Below are positions 44,370 to 56,112 of a DNA stretch of 64,000 bases, piece after piece. A model generated the notes under the pieces. That model was given only the letters and a program-made list of their open reading frames with translations. It made no database searches and was not told where the DNA came from. Position 1 is the first letter of the stretch. The number at the start of each line of letters is the position of its first letter. Origin of the DNA: Schistocephalus solidus (lineage: Eukaryota; Platyhelminthes; Cestoda; Diphyllobothriidea; Diphyllobothriidae); NCBI GenBank assembly GCA_017591395.1, contig WEDG01003243.1:25001-89000 (forward strand), in the 5' to 3' direction. The position numbers were made by a program, and so were the translations under genes.

Positions 44370-44745
44370 TAAAAGCCCATCTACGAGTGTTTCTTATGCC
44401 GCTGCCTGATGCAACTGTCAGAGGTCCGGATCATCACCGCCCTCCCATGTGCTTCCTGGTATCTAAACTCCAGTTTTAACGTCCTTTAATTAAAGTTCAA
44501 TGAAATTAATGCGCAAACGTGAAGGAAAACGCTTCGGAACAAATTCCAAAAAGGTCTATGTCTTGCTTAAGTTCCAAGGAAATAGAGCTTTCTAGAATGT
44601 AAAGTGAGGTTTATATACCAGAAACCACATGGTCAACGCTGGAAGACTCACTGATGAGCCAAAATCGTCGCAATGTGAACGGTACAGATTTGGTAAACCA
44701 TGCGTGTCTGGGCTTTAATGTAGTAACAGTGCTGTCTCTATGGTG
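44370..44745. repeat. Inverted pair of diverged TA-flanked units
   Basis: The forward piece (AAAAGCCCATCTACGAGTGT, TTCCTGGTATCTAAACTCCA) is followed by a reverse piece (TATACCAGAAACCACATGGT, CAACGCTGGAAGACTCACTG, CGTGTCTGGGCTTTAATG). They match the unit at 22431-22590 in opposite orientations. Confidence 0.5.
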
Positions 44746-46720
44746 AATAATTCCAGGTGTTTCTATACTGCCTACTTCGAATATTACGCAGTTATTCCGC
44801 AGTGGCTGATAGATTTCAACTCAACTTACATACCAAGTTTGTTGCGCAATTTTCTCGGAAACAAAATGAGCCAGGGTCTTGTGATGTTTTTCGAAGATGC
44901 ATATAGAGCAGGTCACATTTGTAGCTTCTATGGAAACTTAACATTGCTGCCGACCGCGAATTCCTTTGGCGTTTCCTGTTGCTGAATGTGAAATTGTGTT
45001 TTGAAAATTTTATTGACAGTCCATATTATCTATAGATAGGTCATTAAGGCACTAACAAACCCGAAAGACAGAAAACTCTGCTATGGTCAGTACTGATCGT
45101 CCGTACCCCGTAGGCCTCTCTTTTGACCTCATGAAGTATGAGCTATATAAACATGTACAGTAGGCAATTCACCCTTAGTAAACGCTAAAGGTTGCGAACT
45201 AATTGCGGCATTTTAGACTCGGTTCAAGTCGTCTGGGTCTAGTTTTCACCGATCCGATTTGATAGGGCATTTTCTCTTTCCCGCTGACGGTGGAAAACCA
45301 AAAGCGGCGCGAAAAGCATCAAATTAAAGCTGATGGTGTTCCAGAGTGGGACGCACATTCTATTAATTAATACGGATTGTTTTGAATTTGCCCGGGGTGT
45401 AGTAACTGACAGATTCTATGAAAAACGTTCGACTGAGTAATGAGTGCACTAGCTTTTGTTCGCAAATTTCACAACTTATATGCTCACTGTTCTAATTTTT
45501 TCTGGAATCCTGAAAGGGACTTTGACTTGCAATTCTCATCAGTATACTCCTGGCAGAAGAAATAACTACGGTAGATTTATTTAATGGTCCACCAAGGTTC
45601 TACAGCAGTCAAGAAACAATCGTTCTTAAAATGAAGGCAGGGATGGTGTTTATAAATTAATATGAACTAAAATGAACATAATTAATTTTTTCTAACAACC
45701 TGAATTTCTGAAAAAGGTTATATTTTCAATCACTCAAATAAGGCTAACACTAAAGTTGCATAAGGTAAAGGACGTATATAAAGGGAAAATAAAGAAATAA
45801 AGAATCCATAAATTAGTACACAGGGAGGTGCTTTAGAGAATCCAGTGAAAACTGAAAGAGATCCACTTTTTACTGGTCGCCGTGGAAGTCTGAATTGCAA
45901 ACATTTGCCAATAAAAGCGAAGAAGCGAGTTCCAAGAATGGATTAGAAGAAGGAAGGTTTGATCACTGGAACAGGACTTCTATTCCGATAAAGTTCCGGA
46001 TTAACAATTGAACTCATCATCATTATCCTCATCCAGAGAAAACTTCGGGCTTTTCCAATGTAGTTCCTCTATCTGAAACTGCATTAAATTCGGACGTCAT
46101 ATTTTGGCTTCTATTCGGGACTCACTGCTAGTTTTTTCCGGTCTGTGCGCACCTTCACGCATGAGCTGAATAATCGTACGAAGTGATATAAGCTTGAACT
46201 TTGAGTTGCTTGAGCCATAGTTACCAGGTCTGTAGTTCATCAGCAAACACAAGGAAATCAGCCTTCGTATCCAGAGCTCAGACTTTGCCTAGATGGAGTA
46301 AATAGTCACGTGAAAAGTGTGTGCAGTCCATGTTTCCAATGTCAATATCTATTAGTCAAGTGGCTCGTTTATTATCACACAAATGACCAGCATTGATGAT
46401 GAAAGCTGGGTCATTAACGAGTTGGGATTTTGTGAGGAATCCATCGTCACACAGAGCACGATTAGCTATGACAAGGGCAAAAGCTCATCATTTTTGCAGG
46501 CCAATGGTAAGACATAAAATTAATCTTATCGATATTATATCCCTTGAGTGCCTAATGATTTTTTCTGTTGCCGTCTCTAAATGATGGATTCGCGAGGGAA
46601 TCAGAAACATCTGATAGTGTAGTTATTGGTTCAGCGATCGAGTTTTCGTAGAAAATGACTTTGGCTTTTTCATCATTGAGCGTACATTTAGGCATGTATA
46701 AAATATCCACGGAGCATGTC
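44746..46720. other. No gene supported
   Basis: AT-rich DNA. The 81-codon plus-strand frame at 44740-44985 has protein-like composition, but no splice signals or family resemblance. The sequence around 45960-46030 loosely matches the low-copy repeat at 31.58 kb. Confidence 0.35.
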
Positions 46721-46725
46721 TGAAT

Positions 46726-47258
46726 TCAGCAACTGGCATTTTGAATAACACCAATGCTCAGGTACCGCTGCCTCATCATTTTTGCAAAACGAGGTATGTT
46801 CCCTGCCGGGCAAATTTCATTTTTTGTAAGCTCTACCGACAGCCTAGCCTCGCTGACTTCTAAGGTGTTCCTGTCATTGTTTCCCTCAGGCGCGGTTGAA
46901 AGGCAACTGGTCAGCCACACCAGACTCCGTTCAGAAATCTAACAGTGCCCGACAGCCCCTGTATATCTGTGCTGCTTTCACCCGTTTCTGTCTGGTTTTT
47001 GGTTTCTTTTATGATCTCCTTGTAAAGTCTACCACTGTGTGTGTCTGGAACACGAAGCTTCAGAAGTGGAAGTTTTTGGTTTATAAAGAAGCACTTTGAA
47101 GTGAACGCGTTCTTCTTATCCTTGGCGATCGCATGTGCCGAAAGGAGCACATGTTTATTTTTCTCACAACACAACTTATTTGTAAGCAAAACTGACAGTC
47201 TGCATGTGTGTGTTTTCGGCTCCCTTGGGATTAACTTCCACGATCTTCGAGCGTACAC
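46726..47258 (-). pseudogene. Unrecognised decayed coding sequence
   Basis: Two minus-strand frames join at about 46915 with one frame change. The upstream part reads KLIPREPKTHTCRLSVLLTN, KDKKNAFTSKCFFINQKLPL and HSGRLYKEIIKETKNQTETG. The downstream part reads CLSTAPEGNNDRNTLEVSEA and PRFAKMMRQRYLSIGVIQ. The composition (Lys/Glu/Thr-rich, few low-complexity runs) looks like real protein rather than chance. I recognise no domain. It may be an ancient mobile-element ORF or a processed host fragment. Confidence 0.35.
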
Positions 47259-47334
47259 GTGTCAAATAATGAGTTTTGAAAGTATTCTAAGTACGTTTTC
47301 CAACGATTTTCGTTTTTCAACGTCTCCGCTATAA

Positions 47335-48600
47335 TTTTCTCAAAGTGGATACCGACATTAAGCTGGTAAAAGCTTGCGCAATCTTCAATGCAGTTACCCT
47401 AATGCGTCGAGCATTACAAAAAAATATCTACTGATAAATGAGTTAGAGCGTGCTTCAGAGTAGAATAGGATGACATGAACGAAACATGCCTTCGAGTTAA
47501 GGCATGTAGGTCGACTTTCGGAGATAAATCGTTAAAATTAAAAACGCCACGCTCACCACCGAACAAATCTCGACAGGCAATTTTCCATTGCATTTCTACA
47601 GCAGATGAGAACAGGTAGTCTTCCTAAAAAAAGAACAAAAATAAATATGTTCGTGCCCGAAAATCTTCAGCGGATTTTATCCTTTTGATACGTCCAACTT
47701 CTTTAAATTAAACACTTTTTAAGCAAAGTATCTAAAGGTCCTAGTTTAGTGGCTTTTTAGAAGGTCCTCTGAATAGACATGTGACTACCGTCAAGTGGCT
47801 TCTCATAGCATGGACGTTAGTTCCTCCAACCAAATGTCAGGAGTTAATGACTGTTGATCATTGAACATATTTGAAACCGGGTCTAAAATGATGAAGAAAC
47901 GATGAAAAGTTCATAAAACCTATGGAAGAATTATGAAATCAGTTGTTTAATTGGCTAGCATTTAAAAAAATTATTTTCATACAAGATAATATCAGTTGAT
48001 AAGAATCCTTATGTGTCTGTCACACAGGTTAAAGTAACCGTCATCACCACCCGATAGGGTATTGACAACAGGTGAGTAGCACTCACAAATAGATTTCTCT
48101 CCGAAATCGCCAAACTTCAACAAGTTTTTCACTTTCATGACTAGCTAAAGGAGTAAAACGAAAGGACTGTAAAAAAGGTGTGATATCGACGTTGAAAAAG
48201 GTCCTTGCATCAGAAAAATAGAAGGACGTCTGATGAGATCGAAAGAATTGGGGTTGAGTACGTTTGATTTTGAGAAAAATATTTTAAATAAAAACTCGTC
48301 AGAAGGGGATATGATTTCTAGAACTCTGGAAAAATATTTTTGCGAGAAGTATGGTAAACGCACCACGAAGCGATTTTTGGTGCTGTTGTTTTCGAAGACC
48401 ACGATTGACAGGACGGCTCTTCACTTTGGAAGTTAAGCCGAATGCGGCCATTAATGAAATACCCCGAAGAATAACGGATGCGTTTGAATGAAGGTCGTTT
48501 CATGGTCTCATAAGATTAAAGAACACATAATTTGGATAAGCTGGACGATTGGAACGAATATTGATGTGATCTGCTTGTTCTTTTCTCGGTTTCTTCGTAG
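47335..48600. other. No gene supported
   Basis: The open frames at 48145-48436 on both strands do not match a PLE domain, although a PLE piece begins just to the right. Confidence 0.35.
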
Positions 48601-48602
48601 CT

Positions 48603-49042
48603 TTTTAAGCACATCCAGGAGGTAACAGGTTGTCGGATGGAGTGTTTTTTGTCGTCGGCCGTTTCAGTTCATACCAGAATAGCTTCCAGGGCTGCAAGAC
48701 AGTCGATCGGGTCAGCATCTGTGGCATTTTAAAGACTTTATTTCGTAGCACTCGTAGCTGCTGCACTGTTAGATGTTTAAACGAAAGGTTGTAGACCAAG
48801 TCCGAGCTAACAGGGTCTGATAGTTGTAACCTATTCAGTTTCTGCTCAAAAACCACCCTCATTTTTTTGGCTTGTCTACGAGGTACCACGGCGGAGATCG
48901 GCTTTCCAAGACCCTTAGCGATCGGTACTCCTAGAATGTGAACACAATCGTTTCTGCCTTCCTCGATCCCAGTCTTGAATTGTTTTGTAGACGTCGGTGG
49001 CAGTCGTCGATCAGAACTCTCGCCATCTGTTTGATAAACCAT
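48603..49042 (-). pseudogene. PLE N-terminal region fragment (provisionally lineage 4)
   Basis: A minus-strand frame of 145 codons contains EQKLNRLQLSDPVSSDLVYN and LSFKHLTVQQLRVL, the short conserved block near the start of many PLE proteins. It then passes through a frame change into NKVFKMPQM and WYELKRPTTKNTPSDNLL. The RT that should follow towards lower coordinates is not recognisable, so the element is truncated after its N-terminus. Confidence 0.6.
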
Positions 49043-49084
49043 TACACAAATTCCCGGCCCTTAGCCGCGTTAACAGAAGCTTTA

Positions 49085-49290
49085 TACCTTCGGCATCGTG
49101 GCGTCTGTTCTTCCTGGAGGCCTTTATGAAGAAATTGGAGCGCAGGCGTACAGAGCCCTCGCAGTCACCACCAGACTTGCCTCAGTGATCATTCATTTGC
49201 TTGTACCCCATTTGGTCATTGGTGCTGTCATCGCTGACGCTGGACTCCTGCAGGAATTGTGAAAGCTCAGACTAATAAACACATTTTTTT
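49085..49290 (+). mobile_element. PLE 3' end (lineage 4)
   Basis: CAGGCGTACAGAGCCCTCGC, CCAGACTTGCCTCAGTG and GAAAGCTCAGACTAATAA match the GIY-YIG C-terminus and 3' UTR at 62210-62345. It is on the plus strand, 40 bp from an N-terminal fragment on the minus strand. Confidence 0.75.
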
Positions 49291-50405
49291 CCGGTGCTCG
49301 AACAGACTTCGTATTTTTTTAAAGTTTAATTGGCTTTTTCACACCATATACTTAGCATGCATTCAAAGAAACAGAACGCTTAGAAGTTTTCTCCTTTATC
49401 CTTCTTTTGAAATTGCCAATTCTAACAGTTATCCATTGTCTACAGCACGAAAGAAAATGTTTCACGTTTCAACGGCTTTTTCTGCAGACTGAAGGCTGGT
49501 AAATGAAAGGAGGTCTTCCTAAACCGGGGATCGTTTGCCACACGCATGCGTAGGCGGGTCTCGCCCGTCTTTTGTTGCGCCTTCAGGGAGAACTATTCAT
49601 GAGGGGAGGTGGCGGACACATATACTGTCGTCTCCCGCACAGGCGGCAGTGGGGTGAGGCTTACACCATTCTCCTGCAGCTTTATCCGGCTCCCCGAGGG
49701 CATTACTTGATCCACCTCTTTTCAACGGTCCTTTGATCCTGAATGTCAACCGCCCTTTCTTCACCGGCCTACAAGTGGAGACACTATGAGTAAGACGGCT
49801 ATACTTTGATGTCGGCGCCGACATTCTACCGCAAAACTACTCGTGGAATGTAGCATCAACTTGGGATGTCAGGTGGAGGAGGTTTTTATATTAAGTCTGT
49901 GCGTTAGAATTAAAGGCACCTGCACGCTGCAGGTTCAGACAACGTAAAAAGATGTGTTGACCATAAAAGCCTAACTACGCCCCCCGCCCACCCCCCCCCC
50001 AAACGTTCTTCGTCCTCGTACGTAATTCCGAAAGCCCGGGTAATGACCGCTGAGTCATAAAGCATCATAAAGCGTGCATAAATGCACTTGTTAAATATCA
50101 GTTTGCCAATTTTTAATGAGGGCAGCACGGCAGTCTGCCTTGGACAGTAAAAGCGCCCCTCCCCCTATGTATTCCGTAGGCCACGAGAGGCAGAATAAAT
50201 TACGAAACCCTACTCTACGAGGGTAGGCTGAATACTCACCCTGACATCGAGTATTCAGCGGCTCTCCTAGTGCTGTCTTTATGTCTTGCTTTCACTGAGC
50301 TTATTCATTATACGCGAAGGTAGCAGGAAAATACGGGAATAAGAACCGCCCATAATACAGATGGCTTTACGCTAACTTCCAGGGAAATGTGGGACAGAGT
50401 GGATA
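49291..50405. other. No gene supported
   Basis: A moderately GC-rich stretch at 49540-49830 opens in several frames, and a poly-C run lies at 49980-50000. Neither is assignable. Confidence 0.35.
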
Positions 50406-50406
50406 C

Positions 50407-50673
50407 TAAGAGCCCGCGCCTCAATGATTAGAGCGTTGAACTTCTGATCAACGGTTCGCGAGTTCGATCCTCGGGTGGTGCGCCACCTGAGGTTGGGTAT
50501 GATTGCTTGACGAAAGGATCAATCCAGTCTCCCTTGTCTTTGCCGGCAATATTCATCTGTCTATTCTTCTACTAGTCACTGTGGGGCTGTTGACGGGGCT
50601 TGAGAGTGAGCCTCAAGGCAGATCGGAACGAGTGAGTTACGGTAGCGATCGGTGAGCGTTCATCAGAGAATGC
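50407..50673 (+). repeat. SINE family A, near full-length copy
   Basis: The head (GAGCCCGCGCCTCAATGATT), the B box (GTTCGATCCTCGGGTGGTG) and the middle and tail to GAGCGTTCATCAGAGAATGC are all present. A small deletion lies in the CTGATGACGGCTAATAAGCC part of the middle. Confidence 0.85.
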
Positions 50674-51654
50674 ACTGACGGAATTATCAACTGGATGTAT
50701 TTGAGTCATTGAGGCATGAAATCCGATTGGAAGCTCTCTTCCAAATTACACCAACTTTGTCCTTGTCGAGGGTTTGCATATGAACCAGTATTCGTGTGAT
50801 ACACTGACTACCTTCTTAACAGTAAAAGAGATCTCGTCAAACAAGGATAGCCGGTTGTCCCTCTCGGATATCAAAAGTAGTTATCGATTTCCAGTAGGCG
50901 TCGCCCTTTTTCAAACTTTGGATGAGTTCGTTGGATGGTTTACGAACAAAACACTGCAAATGAAGGAGATTTAAAGCCCGTGCATTTGAACTAATTTCTA
51001 GCTTTAAGGCATAATGCGACCAAAAGAACTGGCCAATCAGAGGCATTCCGCTTAATTATGAAGCTTTTAAGCCCTCGGTGCCGACTGCAAATGCGTTTTG
51101 GCAAACGAGGAGGCTATATGTTTTAGACTATTTATCGTCAACATGCCTCATCGTCTGTCGAGTAAACCATTTCCGTCTCCCTTGTAATCATTAAGAAAGC
51201 AGAACGTCAGTCTCATCGACGTGGAAACCGTATCCTTTACGAATCCATACATTCACTCTTAGAATACAATCGGGAAAACTGATGTAAAAACTTAAAGAAA
51301 CTGATATCCTTACTGCCGCAAAGACTTTTTTGAAAGTTGGTGTGGTCCACTTAACTACCAAACACTTTCCTGGAAGTCTTCATCGGAAAATTATAGGACA
51401 GGGCTTCAATAAATGTCGCAATTTTTAATGAAAACCGTGCTCTTCACATTTATTCTCTGAGGTGCCGGTAAAAGAAAGGTTTTCTTTGTAGATAGTGATG
51501 AATGGTGTCTTATCACTAGACTACGTGATCCACAAAGCCTTATCCCTAATTATTGCTTCATTTTGGTAGAATAGGCAACATCAGTAGTTCGAACTTGCGT
51601 GACCATATGAGTTCCTGTCATTTGGGTTCTAAAACGGCCAATAGCGTCACATAC
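50674..51654. other. No gene seen
   Basis: Only short open frames and no recognised repeat. Confidence 0.4.
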
Positions 51655-52260
51655 GGCTGAAGAAAAACAGGACCAAGGCAGGAAACGTCTGGAGTCGTTG
51701 GCCGGGTATAGTATAGTTGCAGACAGGGTTACTTCATCGGAGAAGAAGAATAAGCACCTTCTTGCTAGTGGTGGAAAACTGCGTACATTCTGTCAGACCG
51801 CATAGCCCGAGAAACAATCGAGGTCTGGCACAAGGGTTAACTATATTAATCCTTGTGGGACTTAATGCGCTCTGCCAACCCCTCTGGACGCGGCTCAGTG
51901 GGCGCTAAAGCGGATGGGAAGGTAGATCAAACGTTAATCCAGACACCGCAGATTATCAGACAGGCAGGCATGTAGACGGGTGACAGTCCTGATCTGACGA
52001 AGATGCGGGTGTTAAAGTTGGCCTAGCAACCACTCTTCGGGTAGACGCGGATGAGGACTACCGAAGGTCACGAACGAGACTAACGGTTCAGAGACCGTCA
52101 ACGCCGAAGTACCAGCCATCGAAAAGCGTTGGGCCACCACCCTTGCACTTGTGCAGAGGTGACCTCCAGTTCCCATATTCTGCGTTGAGACTTCGCCTGA
52201 ACAGGAGAATCAGACACGTGAGGAGGGCGCGGACGATCAACACTTCCAATGAGAACGAGC
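51655..52260 (+). mobile_element. PLE GIY-YIG region, strongly decayed (lineage 5)
   Basis: It begins with a diverged counterpart of the block at 54790 (CTGGAGTCGTTGGCCGGGTA). It ends with LQFPYSALRLRLNRRIRHVR, which matches LPFPYSVLRHQLSGDMGHVD at 52635 and LPAPYSVLRLCQGKIVSHVE at 55050. The core of the domain between them is no longer legible. Confidence 0.55.
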
Positions 52261-52380
52261 CAAATAGCCTATCATACCATCATACTTCCAATGAGAACGA
52301 GCCAAATAGCCTATCATACTATCATACTATCATACATACTATCATACTATCATAGCCTATCATAGCCTATCATACTAGAC
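52242..52380 (+). repeat. 42-bp duplication and TATCATAC-type short tandem repeat
   Basis: ACTTCCAATGAGAACGAGCC at 52242 is repeated at 52284. It is followed by a run built from ATCATACT and ATCATAGCCT units to about 52375. It grows from the 3' end of the lineage-5 PLE, whose other copy at 52725-52840 also carries diverged short repeats there. Confidence 0.8.
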
Positions 52381-52476
52381 AATGTGCCGCTTGTGGTGGG
52401 GCTCGAGAGTGAGCCTCAAAGCGGAATGAAATGAGGGCCACCCTAAACAGATAGGTGAGCGTTCATCAACCAAAGC
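52380..52476 (+). repeat. SINE family A tail
   Basis: GGTGGGGCTCGAGAGTGAGC to GAGCGTTCATCAACC on the plus strand. It inserted or survived between two lineage-5 PLE fragments. Confidence 0.7.
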
Positions 52477-52514
52477 TGAGTAATTATATCACCAAAATCC
52501 AATAGCTCCCTCGA

Positions 52515-53010
52515 CGGGACCCGGCCATATTTTCGAATTTGACGAGAACGAAATCCTCACAAGAGGTGATAACCGCGATAGCCGCGAGCTGCTTGAGTTA
52601 TGGTTCTCAGTCCCACAGTCGATCGACATGCACAATGAACTCCCCTTCCCGTATTCCGTTTTGAGGCATCAGCTGAGCGGGGATATGGGTCACGTGGATT
52701 GGACGTGGGTGACCGACGCTTCCAATGACAGTAAGCCTAATGGCCGGGTCATTATCACGCCCGCATCCAATATGGATGATGAAATCATGGCCATTAACGA
52801 CTCGGACGCGGATGGCCAAGCTATCATCACATCATCACACTATAAATACTGTACTCTCTATGCTTCCCTCTACCCTTCTCTGCGAATATCACTGATGATG
52901 AGTTCGAGCGAGAATCTGAACCATCAGGACCATGAACCTCTTCTTTCAGCGATCGCAACTTCTGCTTCTGAGAGACGATCACGTCAGAGCGCCAAGCTAA
53001 CGTGACCATC
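52515..53010 (+). mobile_element. PLE GIY-YIG C-terminus and 3' end (lineage 5)
   Basis: The translation gives HIFEFDENEILTRGDNRDSR, ELLELWF, then LPFPYSVLRHQLSGDMGHVD, in two frames. Behind it, SNDSKPNGRVIITPASNMDD and DSDADGQAIITSSHYKY show repeated 'xxPNGRxIIT' segments. The upstream YIG core is missing, so the copy is 5'-truncated. Confidence 0.7.
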
Positions 53011-54689
53011 ATTTCCAAGGTGTTGTGCGGCAGGGCGTAACACTCGCCGCAGCTCTTAAAACCTTAGAACAATAAGCGCATTAATTCGGAGTTCACGTCA
53101 TCCGGAATCACGCACCGCAGAGACTGTGGGTTGGATATCCAGACGTTTCGAAAGCAGACAAGTGCCCCTTTGTCGTGTGTACATGTCGTACACTGCTCCA
53201 CAGCATTTAAAGGCTGTCGCTCACATGGCTGACGTCTGTTCAATTTTGACCGGAGTGTACTGTGGGAAGGATTGTTGCCATGATAGCAGACACCTTCTCA
53301 AGCCAGGGTGACAGCAGGCACTCCTCCAGTCTACACCGTCCGCAGTTGCTGTCCTCGGCCCGCGCAGCTATTTATTTTCCCAGTTTGCGCCTGCCGCACT
53401 CGTGTGAGCAGTGGTTGTTAGGCTAGCTCCCATCACTCCTGGGCATAAATGGCCGGTGTTCGTGCGCGACCTCAAGATATCAGACGAGGATACCAGAAGC
53501 TACCGCTTATGCCGTTTGGGAAGGGTAGAAAAATCGAAATGACAGAAAAGAATCCCGAACACTCGGTTAAGGCAGACGTTTAGCCTTCTAAATATTCTGA
53601 GTACGTTGAAACCGATCCAAATAAGAAGGAGCTGCCAAATCTTGAGGGTGACTGATGATTGCAGACGGAAAATGCTGTTGCAGAGTTATATGAATACGGA
53701 CACCCATAGGCACGTTTGAAGAAAGCGACTTCACGATGACAGGCAGGCACGGTGAACAGCTACAAAATCTGAGTAGTCCTCATGGAACCAAGCTAACAGA
53801 AAAAAGGCAATGGTGAAGCGGCAATAAGGTTGGAATGGAGAAACGTCACCGACTACCAAACACCCGAAAATCATTTTCCTCTAACAACACGCCTGCAAGA
53901 CCCGATTTGGTATTTCTAGATACCTTCAGATTCATCGTAACCGAAGTAGTACCGATCAAGTCTTGTCGCACCAAAGAGTGTCTAGGGTAGAAAGGTGCCA
54001 AGAATCGTCATCACCGTAGCCTTGATTACCCGTCTCGGTACTCCCAAAACGGCACTTTCGTGACCACACTGAGGCCAAATGAATAAATTGCTTACTCAAA
54101 CCACAATTTTACCAACATTGAATGATAGGACACCGAAGAATACATTGTAGCTTAACTCAGTAATCACAGTAAGTAACTCCAGCTAACAGCAGTTCTGCAC
54201 GCTCTGTTCACTTTTTAAACCACCGTATAGGCCTATTTTGCCATAAGGGTCAGCTGTTAATCTTCCTACTGCAGGCCGATCATCCGATCATCCAGAAGCC
54301 GTCATTGCTCGTGCAATCTTGCCTGAACTTTCTAAATGGTCCCGCCCCAACCTTGACTTTGCCACAACTGCTTTCGCTTAACGATTGATAGGCAATAAGT
54401 TCTTCACACGGATCTTTTCTTCTGATTACTATCTTGATTGGCACATTGAACTTCCGCCCGTTTAGCAAGTACAAAGAGAATCGATCAGTAACGCGACTGA
54501 AGGTCGTTTGCAGCAAAGGTGCGTTGAACATCCGCTGTACTGTACGATTACTAAACAGCTGATGATGGTCATGGATTCAAGGATGATTTTACGCAGTCAC
54601 ATTAAAAAAAATAGCTGCTCGCGGACTTCGCAATTTCTACTTCAGCAACGGATCATCATCCATTTACTGTCATGTCCAGTAAAACAAGC
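53011..54689. other. No gene seen
   Basis: About 1.7 kb with short open frames only. The 53020-53500 part is moderately GC-rich but not assignable. Confidence 0.4.
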
Positions 54690-55170
54690 ACACCCCTTGG
54701 TGGTGGAGTTGCATACAAATAGGAGGCAACCATAGGGCGTCAGATCATGAGGCCGAAAGACCCACTGCCGCAGCAAAAAACACCTGGAGTCGTTTATCGG
54801 GTCTGGTGCAGTTGTGGCCAAAGCAACTGTGTCGGAGAAACTTGAAGCCTACTCCTAACGCGAATGGCCGAGCATGCAGCAGCATTGAGGAGGAACGACG
54901 CCAATCCCAAGTCGCGGTTCATTCTACGGGACCTGGCCACACATTTGAGTTTGATGAAGCCGAAATTCTCGCTAGAGTCGACAACCGTGTGAGCCAAGAA
55001 CTGCTCGCTCCATGGTTTTCTGGCCTTTAATCAATCATCAAGCGCAACGACCTGCCTGCTCCATATTCGGTGTTGAGACTTTGCCAGGGCAAAATAGTTA
55101 GTCATGTGGAGAACACGCGGATGGCCACTGCTCCTGGTGCCAATGTCAGTGAGCCAAATTAACCAAGAGA
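54690..55170 (+). mobile_element. PLE GIY-YIG domain, decayed (lineage 5)
   Basis: Frames give EATIGRQIMRPKDPLPQQKT, GVVYRVWCSCGQSNCVGETC (GIY-YIG start with its Cys pair; the YIG core appears as CVGET), RMAEHAAALRRND, HSTGPGHTFEFDEAEILARV and LPAPYSVLRL. At least two frame changes occur. The RT is absent. It is the most legible lineage-5 copy in the window. Confidence 0.8.
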
Positions 55171-55701
55171 TCAAATGGATGACGAAATCCGGCCGTCAGC
55201 AACTCGAATGCGGGTCAACATCGCACCACATGCAACCACGTGCGATGAACGTGGGAACCGATAATCTTGCTGGCACACAGCAACGACATGGCAACTGCAT
55301 ACTACAACAGCTGGCCGATCAAACCGCCTACAACTATCTGAGATGCACGCGGGAACTGTCAATACGCATTTATTGGGCTAGAAACTACATCCAATTAATG
55401 CTGCAAAACCCGGGCGATCCAATATCCTTATCTGCCTGTCTCTTGTTCCAGTTATCAGGTCTCCCTCTTCATGATTGTCACATGAGTTGTGGCACACACC
55501 AAGCGCTCACGTGTGTATGCCCACTCTCGGCAAATAGCTGCTCACATCACTGCTAAATGCCTCAATAGGGAGACGGTTAATGCTAGCACTCAGTTCACAG
55601 CTTGTCAGGATAATAAATACTCTTCAGTTACGGCTGCAGTAGAACCCGAACAATGAGCAAATTGTTGTCCTCCCTATCATGACTAAGGAACATGCCTACT
55701 A
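55171..55701. other. No gene seen
   Basis: A 150-codon plus-strand frame at 55104-55556 overlaps the PLE 3' end in another frame and has no support of its own. Confidence 0.4.
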
Positions 55702-55892
55702 TTTGGGGTTGGGTATGACTGGCTGATGACGGCTAACGAGCCAGAAATGACCAATCCAGTCTCCATGGTCTGTTTCGGTATTTTATATCTGCCTTTTCTA
55801 CACCTAGCCGCAGTGTGGCTGCTGGTGGGGCTTGAGAGTGAACCACAAACTAGAACGGAACAAGTAAGTTCTGTTAGCGATCGGCAAGCGGC
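55702..55892 (+). repeat. SINE family A, 5'-truncated
   Basis: Starts at the middle block (GGGGTTGGGTATGACTGGCT) and ends near GTTAGCGATCGGCAAG. The tRNA head is missing. Confidence 0.8.
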
Positions 55893-55910
55893 GAATACGA
55901 AATAAAAGTC

Positions 55911-56112
55911 AATATTGCCTATCTAAACTGGCAAGACAACGAGCCGTTGCCTCAATGGTGAGAGCGTTGGACTTCTGGTCAAGGGGTCGGGGTTCGATCC
56001 TCGGATGGTGCATAACCTGGGGCTGGGTATGACAGGCTGACGACGGCTACTAAGCCAGAAATGGCCATTTCAGTCTTGCTTTTCTTTGTAGGTAATATTC
56101 ATATGCCTGAAC
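55911..56112 (+). repeat. SINE family A, head and middle
   Basis: The head (GAGCCGTTGCCTCAATGG, GGGGTTCGATCCTCGGATGG) and the middle to GGTAATATTCATATGCCTGA. It follows the previous copy by about 20 bp in the same orientation. Confidence 0.8.

Noticed and set aside
44740..44985. 81-codon frame as a host gene
   Set aside because: Plausible composition but no splice signals, no recognised family, and it starts at the edge of a diverged repeat.
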